From TM7 phylum sp. oral taxon 351 (GTDB lineage Bacteria > Patescibacteriota > Saccharimonadia > Saccharimonadales > Saccharimonadaceae): a DNA stretch of 48,539 nucleotides. Below the pieces are notes generated by a model. The model was not told where the DNA came from and ran no database searches. It worked only from the letters and a program-made list of their open reading frames with translations. Made by a program: the position numbers and the translations under genes. The stretch lies in the NCBI GenBank assembly GCA_007845165.1, contig SDRH01000001.1, positions 1 through 48,539 on the forward strand. Direction: 5' to 3'. Of the stretch, positions 15,733 to 24,056 are shown piece by piece. How positions within the stretch are numbered: the first letter of the stretch is position 1; each line of letters begins with the position of its first letter.

Positions 15733-17484
15733 CTACGCCAAATCTGATGCTACGCGGTTTACCTCACTTACGGTCGTCACCCCAGTCAGCGCCTTTAACA
15801 TTCCGTCTTGTCGCATCGTCAAAGTCCCTTTTTCTTTTGCGAGTTGCATAATCTCCGAAGATGTCGCGCGTTTCACGATTAACTTCTGAATATCATCATC
15901 AATCTCAATCGTTTCATAAAGACCAGCACGCCCCTTATATCCACCTGGCGTCTCCCTTTCGTCAATTCCTCGCATCATCGAGTAGCCGTTCGGGTTCACC
16001 ACTGGAAGCCCTGGATAACCCAAATCTTCCGACACCATCGCCACCTGTTCCTGGCTTTGTGGCAATAATTTAGCCACCAAATCATTAATCTGCTTAGTTT
16101 CCATTTCTGTCGAATGCACCACTTCTCGCTTCGGCGCCACACGCCTCACTAGACGCTGACCGATCACCGTATTTAAGGTCGAAGCTAAAAGAAATGGCTC
16201 AATCCCCATATCCAGAAGCCTTGGCAAAATACCTGCCGCTGAGTTGGTGTGCAAAGTCGAAAATACCAAGTGTCCAGTTAGCGATGCCTGTACTGCCAAG
16301 TTCGCCGTTTCCGCATCACGAATTTCCCCCACCATTACTACATCTGGGTCCTGACGCAAAATACTACGAAGACCCGCCGCAAAAGTTAGACCCGCATCCA
16401 CATTCACCTGAATTTGGTTCACCCCGTCCATCTTGTATTCGACCGGATCTTCTAGGGTAACGATATTAATTTTGTCCGATTTAATTCTTTTGATCAAAGC
16501 ATACAGCGTCGTCGATTTACCAGAACCGGTCGGACCCGAAGTTAAAATCATTCCGTTCGGACGTTCAATTCCCCGCTGCACCATCGCGAGCGCATGCCCC
16601 GTCATACCCATCTGTTCAATGTCAAGCGTCGTACCACTTTTATCCAAAATACGAATCACTACCTGCTCACCCCAAATCACCGGTGAAACCGCGATACGCA
16701 AATCGATTTCCGTACCTTCCACCGACACTGTAAACTGGCCGTCTTGTGGCACGCGGTGTTCATCAATTTTCAAGTTCGCTAAAATCTTAATCCTTGAAAC
16801 TAGTGCTGGTTCAATTGATTTCGGCAGTTCCATCACCTTACGCAACACACCATCGATGCGACAGCGCACCACTAATGCCGACTCTAGTGGTTCAATATGA
16901 ATATCCGAAGCCTTAGTTTTCGTCGCATAATCCAAAATTGTGGTTAGTGCCTTCGAAATCGGCGAATCCTGTGTAATAGTTTTTACGCTCGAAGAATTCG
17001 CATCTTCCTCGTCACTACTTTTGACTGCTTTTTCTACTGCCCGAAAATCGCCCTGATACTGAGCAATCGCACTTTTAATCCCAGCTTCGCTAGCCACCAT
17101 GCCGCGAATTTGCTTCTGGGTCAAAGTTGAAAGATAATCAATCTGCTGCACGTTCGACACATCCAGCATCGCCACATACAGAACCCCGTTCTTTTCCCCC
17201 AGTGGCACCACCATTAATCTCGAAACTACATCATAAGGCAGCAAAGTCAAAATCTCGCGGTCCATTTTCACGTTATGTAGACTCACATACGGCACATTCA
17301 TAATTACCGCCGTAGCATGCGAAATTGTTTCTGCATCGCAAATTTTTTGCGCTACCAAATTAGCCAGTAGTGGCTGCTTACGTTTTTCTGCCTCTTCGAC
17401 TACTCTTTTTACATCCGACTCAAAAACCAACCCTTCTTTAATCAAGAGCTGGATTACTTTTTCTTGCGAGTCATGTGTAAACAA
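15733..17484 (-). CDS. pilB: Type IV pilus assembly ATPase PilB
   Basis: A 583-residue GspE/PilB extension motor. An N-terminal GspE-N domain (about 1-150) is followed by the core with SDIHIEPLE, Walker A GPTGSGKSTTL, LEDPVEY, Walker B DVVMVGEIRDAET, GHLVFSTLHTN, and the C-terminal GYKGRAGLYE region. No tetracysteine zinc motif is present, unlike many GspE proteins. The start appears to be TTG at 17484, preceded by AAAGGA at a normal distance; no in-frame ATG lies nearby. It is separated from pilT by 44 bases. Confidence 0.94.
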   Translation of the reverse strand: MFTHDSQEKVIQLLIKEGLVFESDVKRVVEEAEKRKQPLLANLVAQKICDAETISHATAVIMNVPYVSLHNVKMDREILTLLPYDVVSRLMVVPLGEKNGVLYVAMLDVSNVQQIDYLSTLTQKQIRGMVASEAGIKSAIAQYQGDFRAVEKAVKSSDEEDANSSSVKTITQDSPISKALTTILDYATKTKASDIHIEPLESALVVRCRIDGVLRKVMELPKSIEPALVSRIKILANLKIDEHRVPQDGQFTVSVEGTEIDLRIAVSPVIWGEQVVIRILDKSGTTLDIEQMGMTGHALAMVQRGIERPNGMILTSGPTGSGKSTTLYALIKRIKSDKINIVTLEDPVEYKMDGVNQIQVNVDAGLTFAAGLRSILRQDPDVVMVGEIRDAETANLAVQASLTGHLVFSTLHTNSAAGILPRLLDMGIEPFLLASTLNTVIGQRLVRRVAPKREVVHSTEMETKQINDLVAKLLPQSQEQVAMVSEDLGYPGLPVVNPNGYSMMRGIDERETPGGYKGRAGLYETIEIDDDIQKLIVKRATSSEIMQLAKEKGTLTMRQDGMLKALTGVTTVSEVNRVASDLA

Positions 17485-17495
17485 AATCTTTTCCT

Positions 17496-17999
17496 TTAAT
17501 TTTCTTTCTTAGTTTCCGAAGTTTGATTCGTCGAGGTTGAACTATTTCCAGAAGTTTTATCTGAAGCTTCATTTTTCGATTTATTTTCATCTTCAGAAGT
17601 TTTATCTGAATTTGCCTTCGTCTTAGAATCTTCATTTTCATCGTCAGAAGTTTTTTCGGCTTCTTCTTTTTTCTTTTCTGCGTCTTTCTCTTTCTTTTCT
17701 TCTTCCGCTGCCGTTTCTGGTGTTGCACGACCACAAGCCACTAATTCGGCGCGGTCCAAAATTCCGTTACGGTCCACGTCTTCACAACTACCCACGTAAA
17801 CTTCTACCGTTGGGTTAATCGCATCCACATTAAAGACTTCCGGATCAGGGCTCGTCAAATCTGCCGTAATTTTACCAATCGTCTTATGTTTCAAATAACG
17901 CGTATCTGGATCGCCCAGCAAGAAACTACAAGCGATAAATGTTAGTAAGACCCCCACGCTCGCTACAAAAGTTACCGTGAAGATGTCTGAGCGTCTCAT
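17496..17999 (-). CDS. Pilus-operon membrane protein with EF-hand-like loop
   Basis: A 167-residue protein in the position of PilP. One membrane helix (about 9-28), a short extracytoplasmic domain, then a very hydrophilic C-terminal tail (about 95-167) rich in E, K, S and T. Residues 72-89 form an EF-hand-like loop (DxDxNGxxD then E) closed by cysteines at both ends, nearly the same design as in the upstream PilO-like protein. It overlaps that gene by ATGA and precedes pilB by 11 bases. No PilP family signature is seen, so the name is not assigned. Confidence 0.7.
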   Translation of the reverse strand: MRRSDIFTVTFVASVGVLLTFIACSFLLGDPDTRYLKHKTIGKITADLTSPDPEVFNVDAINPTVEVYVGSCEDVDRNGILDRAELVACGRATPETAAEEEKKEKDAEKKKEEAEKTSDDENEDSKTKANSDKTSEDENKSKNEASDKTSGNSSTSTNQTSETKKEN

Positions 18000-18982
18000 T
18001 TCTCGTCCTCCTTTTCCTGCTTTTTCTTTTCTTCTTCCGCCTGCTTCTTGGCTTTTTCTTCCGCCTTCTTCTTGGCTGCCGCGTCTGCCTTGTCTTTTGA
18101 TTCTTGTGTGCGAGCCTTACCTGAGGCATAAACTGTCGAATCTTTTTCACGCACTGCCGCACCTTTCGTGTAATAAGCTGCGCCTTGAGCCGTTAATTCA
18201 AGTCTCGAAGATTTGGTGGTTAAATTCGAACTCCATTTAATCTGCGCACTTTCAATATTGAATGAACGAATCGATTTTTCCAAGTTCGATAGTACTTTCA
18301 TCGTATCTTTTTCGTCTTTCTTTACCGAAATCGAAACTGGAATCGTTGAGACACCGACAATTCCACTATTCTTATAAGAATTCCCTGGTGACAATTGTTC
18401 CGGTTCAAATCCTGACAAGAGGAAAATCTGATTAATTGAAGCTAAAAGTGCCTCATCATTTTTCTGTGCTGGCAAGGCATCTGGGATTACCCTTAGAGCC
18501 GAACACATCTTAATCATATTGAGATTGTAGGCTTTTTCGTTATCGGTTTTTGAATTCAAATACAACTTCGAATAATCGATACGATTTTTATTTTCATCAA
18601 AACAGCTCTTCTGACCGTCTCTCGCAATCGATTCCAAATTCGTATTATTCGCCATCGTCACCAAAGCGTTGTAACGCAAAGTATTAGCTAATTTCGAAAC
18701 GTCCACCTTGTTTGGATCACATTTCGCCAGCTCCTTATCGTTATATTTACCATCCTTATCCGTATCCTCACAGATACCGACATTCTTAATCGTCTGATAA
18801 TAATTATTGATGGAAGTATCTCGCGCCGCAATTACCTTGCCATTAAAACTCATATATTTAATGAAGTAAACTGAAAGCACCAAACAAACCCCGAAACAGA
18901 CCGAAGCTGCCAAAACAATCAAGGTAATTTGTTGCCTAATTTTATTAATTCGTACGCGTTTTGTTAAAATTAATTCACTCAT
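17996..18982 (-). CDS. pilO: PilO-like pilus alignment protein with EF-hand-like loop
   Basis: A 328-residue bitopic protein: basic N-terminus, membrane helix (about 18-43), then an extracytoplasmic domain. The ferredoxin-like second half (about 215-290, with VSTIPVSISVKKDEKDTMKVLSNLEKSIRSFNI) fits PilO. An insert at residues 71-88 has a cysteine-bounded EF-hand-like loop CEDTDKDGKYNDKELAKC, likely to bind calcium if functional. The last 35 residues are a charged K/E/A tail. The assignment rests on position between pilN-like and pilB as well as fold-like pattern. Confidence 0.72.
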   Translation of the reverse strand: MSELILTKRVRINKIRQQITLIVLAASVCFGVCLVLSVYFIKYMSFNGKVIAARDTSINNYYQTIKNVGICEDTDKDGKYNDKELAKCDPNKVDVSKLANTLRYNALVTMANNTNLESIARDGQKSCFDENKNRIDYSKLYLNSKTDNEKAYNLNMIKMCSALRVIPDALPAQKNDEALLASINQIFLLSGFEPEQLSPGNSYKNSGIVGVSTIPVSISVKKDEKDTMKVLSNLEKSIRSFNIESAQIKWSSNLTTKSSRLELTAQGAAYYTKGAAVREKDSTVYASGKARTQESKDKADAAAKKKAEEKAKKQAEEEKKKQEKEDEK

Positions 18983-18994
18983 TTTTTACCTTCT

Positions 18995-20500
18995 TTAATT
19001 GTTTGTTCCTGCTGAAGTTTTTTGCCCCACACATTCTGCATCATCCTTTGCACATTCCTTTGCTGGTGCTGCGAACATGCCTTCCACTTGGAGATAAGAG
19101 TCGGTTACGTTTTGACCGGATGGACCAAATGTCATGATATGCTTGTTGGTAAACTTGAAAAGTTCTGGATCCACAGTAATAATTGTCGAGAAGCGCAAAA
19201 CTAGATTAGAGCTTGAATCACGACCGTTCGAAGAATCTGTCACGCGAATTCCCTTTGGCACCATCAAACATTTATTCTCTGCCGACCATTTCACATTATC
19301 GCCGTTCTTTTCGCCCTTGTAAGTAATACAACTGCTTTCGAAGTGAGGCACGCTCGAAATTTTACCATCCAATCCCATCGAAGGTGTATAAATGTAATTT
19401 TTCACATTCTTAATTTTTTGCGTACGAGTCTTTACGCCATTAACTTCTGACTCTGACACTTCTGCATTCGTATCAAGCGTATCTTGAATTCCGTCATCCG
19501 CCGTACGCATTTTTTCGTGCTTATACCAAAGATCAAATAGTGGGCTACGCCAAATCTTTTCGTCTGGAATAATTGTCTGAATGTCTGTCTTGACCACATC
19601 ACCATTATTTTCTACATTGCCACTTTTTTCCGTATTTTCCACATGTTCGACGTCGTCTGAAACATTTGATTTAGCTTTTACTTTGCCAAAATCACTCTTT
19701 AAGCTTGTGTTCGAAACATTCGAATTATTATTTGGCTGAGTCAAAGCTGATTTCTTTTGATGATCATTTCGTGAAGGGTCACAATCTGTCAAACCGCGTT
19801 TCCAAATCGCATAAGTATTGCCATTATCGGTCAAAATATTACCCGCCGCATCTGTTTCTTCGATACAACGTGATGGAATCAAATTTCCCTGTGCATCCAC
19901 AAAGCGGCCATAATCATATTTCATCAAATTCACTGATTTCTTAAATGATTCCAATACGCGGTAATCAATGTATGGTTCTTCTCCCGCATTTGCTTGCGCA
20001 TCAAAATTTATCGTCGAAGTTGAAAGGTTCACATTCAAATCCGAAATTTTAATCGTGTCTTTATTGGTTGGAAAAAGATTTTTTAACACCGGAAAAACTC
20101 GCGACAACACTGAGCGATTATCGTTAATCGATTTTAATTTGGCTAATTGATCTTGAATATTTAAGAAATCTGGTAATTCCGAATATTGGTTAATTGTATT
20201 CGAAAGATTCTCGATATGCTTTCCCTGACTTGCAATTGTCAAATCCTGGGCGCCCTTGAAAATCGCCAAAAACGCCGTAAAAACCGATGAAGCAATAATT
20301 ACCACCACGCAACCAAACACAATCATGTTACGTAGCTTCATTAACTTCAACATATCCGTCTTGATATCTGGCACCAAGTTAATTTCATATTTACCGGTTT
20401 GCCCCGTCATCATTTCATTATCGGTTTCACCAGTAAAAATACTTTTAATGACATCAGGAATATCAGAAAGATGCATGGTTTTAAAATCGATTTTTTTCAT
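18995..20500 (-). CDS. pilN: PilN-like pilus assembly protein, enlarged
   Basis: A 501-residue protein directly downstream of pilM. The N-terminal cytoplasmic segment contains the INLVPD motif (about residues 40-45) through which PilN docks into PilM, followed by a membrane helix (about 58-80) and a coiled stretch. It is more than twice the usual PilN length. The extra extracytoplasmic part (about 180-500) has a low-complexity N/S/V-rich region and cysteine-bearing segments of no recognised family. The gene touches pilM (shared base) and lies 12 bases before the PilO-like gene. Confidence 0.78.
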   Translation of the reverse strand: MKKIDFKTMHLSDIPDVIKSIFTGETDNEMMTGQTGKYEINLVPDIKTDMLKLMKLRNMIVFGCVVVIIASSVFTAFLAIFKGAQDLTIASQGKHIENLSNTINQYSELPDFLNIQDQLAKLKSINDNRSVLSRVFPVLKNLFPTNKDTIKISDLNVNLSTSTINFDAQANAGEEPYIDYRVLESFKKSVNLMKYDYGRFVDAQGNLIPSRCIEETDAAGNILTDNGNTYAIWKRGLTDCDPSRNDHQKKSALTQPNNNSNVSNTSLKSDFGKVKAKSNVSDDVEHVENTEKSGNVENNGDVVKTDIQTIIPDEKIWRSPLFDLWYKHEKMRTADDGIQDTLDTNAEVSESEVNGVKTRTQKIKNVKNYIYTPSMGLDGKISSVPHFESSCITYKGEKNGDNVKWSAENKCLMVPKGIRVTDSSNGRDSSSNLVLRFSTIITVDPELFKFTNKHIMTFGPSGQNVTDSYLQVEGMFAAPAKECAKDDAECVGQKTSAGTNN

Positions 20501-21546
20501 TAGTCATTGCTCCTTTCTGCCAGACCGATTGCCACTCCAAATTCCGAGGCTACTGGAAGTAGTAATTTTTGTTGCTGCTCATTGACGCGTACATATTGCC
20601 ATGGATTGCCCTGAATTGTCGAAATACCCGTCTTCGCTTCGATGTATTCTGCCATTAGTGGAATGATTCCCGCGTAACCCGAGAGAATAATTCCCCCAAA
20701 TTGCGCCCCAGTATATTTATTCTGGAAGAAACGCACCGACTTCACTAATTCCATCGTAAAACCTTCCAAATTACTTGAAAGAGTTTGGTAAATTTTCCCC
20801 TCAAACTGATCTTGCAAAAGTCCATACTGCAAAATAAACTGTTTTGCCTGTGCTTCTGAAATCGACAGCCCATTCGCTACAGTTTTAATAAAGGCCGAAA
20901 GTCCACCCGGAATCGAGCGCACTAATCTTGGTGCCCCTAGATACATCACTACCAGATCAGTCGAATTTTCCCCAAAATCGATAATCATCCGCGCATCTTC
21001 TACCCCAATCTGTGCCAAAGCTCTCACCATCGCAATTGGTTCTGGTTCCTGCGCAATCACATTTAGGCCCAACATTTCGATATCTTCGAGTCTTTCTTCG
21101 GCGTAGGCGCGATCCGTGGATGAAATCAAAATTTCCGCCTTCGTATTGTCATTAGGCGAAACACCGAGCACGGCAAAATCAATCTTCGCATCATCCACTG
21201 CCATCGGAATATACTGGTCAGCTTCGTACTTTACGGTTTTCGCTAATTCTTTCTCTGGTGCATTTGGTACTTCAATAATTGCTGTATAAGTTTTGCGCGC
21301 CGGCAAGCCAATTGCGATATTTTTGGTAGTAATACCCGCCTGTTTTTTGGCACCCAAAATCGTTTCGGCCAGTTTCCTACGACCCTGTTCCGAATCATCC
21401 ATCGTAATTTTTTTATCCACCGGCACATAGGCAAATTTTTCCAGTGCCCAACCCTTCTCAACATCGCCCGATAACTGAATCATGCGAATTGAGTTGGTTC
21501 CAATATCCAATGCGAAGAAATCGCCCACACCACGTAATAGACTCAT
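20500..21546 (-). CDS. pilM: Type IV pilus actin-like protein PilM
   Basis: A 348-residue actin-fold ATPase. The phosphate-1 motif is FFALDIGTNSIRMIQL at the N-terminus, and the second is IDFGENSTDLVVMYLG. PilM binds the PilN N-terminus on the cytoplasmic side and links the alignment complex to the motors. This is the first gene of a run that continues with little interruption to the zinc transporter and hydrolase. There is no Shine-Dalgarno; a TGT-TATAAT box ends 8 bases before the ATG. Confidence 0.93.
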   Translation of the reverse strand: MSLLRGVGDFFALDIGTNSIRMIQLSGDVEKGWALEKFAYVPVDKKITMDDSEQGRRKLAETILGAKKQAGITTKNIAIGLPARKTYTAIIEVPNAPEKELAKTVKYEADQYIPMAVDDAKIDFAVLGVSPNDNTKAEILISSTDRAYAEERLEDIEMLGLNVIAQEPEPIAMVRALAQIGVEDARMIIDFGENSTDLVVMYLGAPRLVRSIPGGLSAFIKTVANGLSISEAQAKQFILQYGLLQDQFEGKIYQTLSSNLEGFTMELVKSVRFFQNKYTGAQFGGIILSGYAGIIPLMAEYIEAKTGISTIQGNPWQYVRVNEQQQKLLLPVASEFGVAIGLAERSND

Positions 21547-21554
21547 ATAGCCTT

Positions 21555-21563
21555 ATTATAACA
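21555..21563 (-). promoter_or_regulatory. Extended -10 of the pilM operon, near-leaderless
   Basis: TGT-TATAAT on the minus strand ends 8 bases before the pilM ATG, so transcription should start within a base or two of the start codon. This is the only clear promoter found for the long run of genes that follows. Confidence 0.6.
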
Positions 21564-21591
21564 TAAGCGAAATAGAATTCTTTAATTTTTC

Positions 21592-22506
21592 TTACAGGAT
21601 TTCAATTGACTTTTTGCTCTTCAGGAAGCTAATTTCCTGCACTACCAAATCTTTGTATTCCCCCTCCGACTGAATGAAAATCCTCTGTTTTTCTTCAAAA
21701 TGAATTGTCTTTTCTTTCAATTTCCTGCCCGGAATTCCACTAAACATTGCCTGCAACATAAAAAACACCATGGCAAAAAAATTATTCAAACGTTGTTCCG
21801 TATAGAGAAAAGTTTCTCCCAAATAATACTCCCCACCCTTCATCAATCTCGCCACGTTTTTCCCGTTCACCACCAGAATATCCGAATATTTTTGACCATC
21901 AATCGTAATGTAATCTTTTTTACGATTCACAAAAAACCACATCAAAAGCGTCTTCAAAGAAAAGATTAAATTAAATTTCGATTTTCTTAATTTCCTACGC
22001 ACTTTTTCGTCATCAAAAATTTTCGTCGATTCTGCCATCATCCCCACCGTAAAATACGCCAAAGCGTAACGAAAATGTTTTCCGTCTATCAAAGCTTCAA
22101 TTGGAAAAACTTTTTTACCCGAATTTGACCGTAAAATCTGAATAATATCATTAAAGTTTCCGTATGGAATCACATAAAATTTTGCATCCTTGCCAGATTG
22201 CATAATCCCGTTCACTCCGATCCCCGCCGTACCGTCACCTCCGGCCACTAGCACCACGTCTCCATCCCCAATTAGATTCGCCAGTCTCTTCGCATTTTCT
22301 TCCAAAGTCGGCGACTCCACATCGAAGCGCAAAAAAGTAATTCCCTTCTGCTGCAAAATGAATTCTCGAAGTGTTGTCACCACTTCTTTTTCCACGCGTT
22401 TATAACCGGTACTTTTACGGTTACAAACTAAAATCACTCGCGTTCTCGTCCCCGCGAGCGCAGCCAAACGTTCTCTAATATGTTTCAGATCGGCTTTTTT
22501 CGACAT
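21592..22506 (-). CDS. Diacylglycerol kinase/sphingosine kinase-family protein
   Basis: A lipid-kinase-fold protein, 304 residues from ATG 22506. It has the nucleotide-binding motif VAGGDGTAGIGVNGI and the following YGNFNDII, corresponding to the family GTxNDFA segment with a changed first residue. DgkB, YegS and related proteins phosphorylate diacylglycerol or similar lipids, which fits recycling of membrane lipids in an organism with little lipid synthesis. The longer GTG start at 22533 would run into the pilin gene; ATG 22506, just past the pilin stop with a GGGA upstream, is preferred. Confidence 0.8.
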   Translation of the reverse strand: MSKKADLKHIRERLAALAGTRTRVILVCNRKSTGYKRVEKEVVTTLREFILQQKGITFLRFDVESPTLEENAKRLANLIGDGDVVLVAGGDGTAGIGVNGIMQSGKDAKFYVIPYGNFNDIIQILRSNSGKKVFPIEALIDGKHFRYALAYFTVGMMAESTKIFDDEKVRRKLRKSKFNLIFSLKTLLMWFFVNRKKDYITIDGQKYSDILVVNGKNVARLMKGGEYYLGETFLYTEQRLNNFFAMVFFMLQAMFSGIPGRKLKEKTIHFEEKQRIFIQSEGEYKDLVVQEISFLKSKKSIEIL

Positions 22507-22507
22507 T

Positions 22508-22909
22508 TTAATTCCCGTTGCCGTAGATACCACCAGGCAATAGGAAGTTCAAAATTCCCCACATCAAAGCATAAACCAGAAGTCCAATCACAATTTGCAT
22601 TGCGCGATCTTTTGCTATTTTGATTTTTCCTGGATCATTTTGTGAAGTCATATAAAGAAAACCGACATAGGTAAAACCCGCTACTGCACCCACGCCAACC
22701 CCGTAAGTTAGAATATTCACTACGCTACCAATAATCGAAAAGAAAGCTTCTTCGCTATCCGAAGTGCCACATTTGATAATCGCAGTTGGTACACCACAAT
22801 CTTCTCCCTCCGCGAATACTCTAGTCACCGGCAAAAACGCCACCATCGAAACGCAAAAAATCGCGAGAACTGGTAGCAAATTTAATAATTTTTGACAAAA
22901 ATTTTTCAT
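22508..22909 (-). CDS. VirB2/TrbC-like pilin-family membrane protein
   Basis: A 133-residue exported protein with an N-terminal signal (hydrophobic core about 9-27, likely cut after VFA), two cysteines in the short mature N-terminus, and two membrane helices separated by a basic loop (SQNDPGKIKIAKDRAMQ). This is the layout of T4SS pilin-like proteins common in Patescibacteria. An ATG at 22918 is also in frame, but the -10 box covers it, so it cannot be on the mRNA; ATG 22909 is therefore chosen. It may form a pilus or a pore, and is not a type IV pilin. Confidence 0.75.
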   Translation of the reverse strand: MKNFCQKLLNLLPVLAIFCVSMVAFLPVTRVFAEGEDCGVPTAIIKCGTSDSEEAFFSIIGSVVNILTYGVGVGAVAGFTYVGFLYMTSQNDPGKIKIAKDRAMQIVIGLLVYALMWGILNFLLPGGIYGNGN

Positions 22910-22916
22910 TACTTTC

Positions 22917-22922
22917 ATTATA
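22917..22922 (-). promoter_or_regulatory. -10 box of the pilin gene, fixes the start codon
   Basis: TATAAT on the minus strand ends 7 bases before ATG 22909 and overlaps an upstream in-frame ATG at 22918. The predicted RNA begins at or next to 22909 and is leaderless. Confidence 0.6.
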
Positions 22923-22931
22923 GCGTATCTT

Positions 22932-22965
22932 GTGATTTTCGCACAGTTTCCCGTCCGAAAATCAC
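22932..22965. promoter_or_regulatory. Perfect 10-bp inverted repeat upstream of the pilin promoter
   Basis: GTGATTTTCG (22932-22941) and CGAAAATCAC (22956-22965) are exact reverse complements separated by 14 bases. The repeat covers the -35 zone of the pilin promoter and follows the rpoD stop. It lacks a T-run, so it may be an operator rather than a terminator. Confidence 0.45.
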
Positions 22966-22978
22966 CCGCTCCCCTATT

Positions 22979-23983
22979 TTAATGTAAATATTCGTGAAGT
23001 TTTTTCGTATCTTTGTGTTTACGAAGTTTCGACAACGCCTTCGCCTCAATCTGGCGAATACGCTCACGGGTTACCGAGAATTCCGCACCTACTTCTTCCA
23101 AAGTATGTGGACGTCCACCACCGATACCGAAACGTAGTTTCACTACTTTTTGTTCACGTTCCGAAAGACTGGAAAGAATTTCCGCAATCTGTTCTTTCAA
23201 CATCTGTGCGGCTGCTGCATCTTCTGGTGACACGCGACCTTCATCTTCGATAAAATCACCGAGTACCGAGTCTTCGTCATCACCATCGCGACCTACCGTC
23301 GCATCAAGCGAAGCGATATCTTGCTTGATTTTCATCACATAGTCGACTTTTTCCGGTTCCATGCCCATCTCTTTGGCAATTTCTTCCACGGTCGGTTCAC
23401 GGTTAAGTTCATTGGTCAATTTACGTGTCGCACGAAGTACCTTATTAATCGTTTCCACCATATGTACTGGAATACGAATCGTTCTTGCCTGGTCGGCAAT
23501 CGCACGGGTAATCGCCTGGCGAATCCACCAAGTGGCATAAGTCGAAAATTTGAAACCCTTATCTGGATCAAACTTTTCTACCGCACGTAAAAGCCCCGTA
23601 TTTCCCTCTTGAATTAAATCTAGAAAATCTAGACCTCTGCCAGAGTAACGTTTTGCAATCGAAACCACTAGACGCATGTTGGCTTCCACCATTTTATCCT
23701 TGGCTTTTTTCTCACCTTTCACGATGCGATATGCCAAATCTACTTCTTCCTCATTTGAAAGTAGTGGAATCTTACCAATTTCACGCAAATATAGACGCAC
23801 CGAGTCATCCGCGAACTGATCTACATTCTCTGCCGTAATCTCGAGATCTTCATCCGTCAAATCATCTTCCGAGACTAAATCATCATATTCTGGCTCTGGC
23901 GCACCGTCCAAGCTAAAGGAGTTGAGGAGATCTTCTTCCTCATTAATCTTGTTCTTATCTTTTTCCACGACATTTTTTCCCAT
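22979..23983 (-). CDS. rpoD: Principal RNA polymerase sigma factor RpoD
   Basis: A 334-residue group 1 sigma-70. Region 1.2 begins at [17 protein letters not shown], region 2 includes [25 protein letters not shown] and the -10 recognition helix around [15 protein letters not shown], region 3 follows (PVHMVE...), and region 4 ends with [18 protein letters not shown], which reads the -35 element. Region 1.1 is reduced to an acidic N-terminus of about 50 residues. No Shine-Dalgarno is seen; a TATAAA box ends 8 bases before the ATG. In most bacteria rpoD sits beside dnaG; here a large low-complexity gene separates them. Confidence 0.97.
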   Translation of the reverse strand: MGKNVVEKDKNKINEEEDLLNSFSLDGAPEPEYDDLVSEDDLTDEDLEITAENVDQFADDSVRLYLREIGKIPLLSNEEEVDLAYRIVKGEKKAKDKMVEANMRLVVSIAKRYSGRGLDFLDLIQEGNTGLLRAVEKFDPDKGFKFSTYATWWIRQAITRAIADQARTIRIPVHMVETINKVLRATRKLTNELNREPTVEEIAKEMGMEPEKVDYVMKIKQDIASLDATVGRDGDDEDSVLGDFIEDEGRVSPEDAAAAQMLKEQIAEILSSLSEREQKVVKLRFGIGGGRPHTLEEVGAEFSVTRERIRQIEAKALSKLRKHKDTKKLHEYLH

Positions 23984-23991
23984 TGCACCAA

Positions 23992-24000
23992 TTTATATCA
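23992..24000 (-). promoter_or_regulatory. Extended -10 of rpoD, near-leaderless
   Basis: TGA-TATAAA on the minus strand ends 8 bases before the rpoD ATG, with no Shine-Dalgarno sequence between. Confidence 0.45.
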
Positions 24001-24056
24001 CAAAAAATCAAACACGTCAAAATCTCTCCCTTAATTTTTTGCTTCTTCCCCTTTCT

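Noticed and set aside
15733-15889. Overlapping plus-strand frames inside pilB and pilT
   Set aside because: They are antisense to strongly conserved ATPase motifs and lack ribosome sites.
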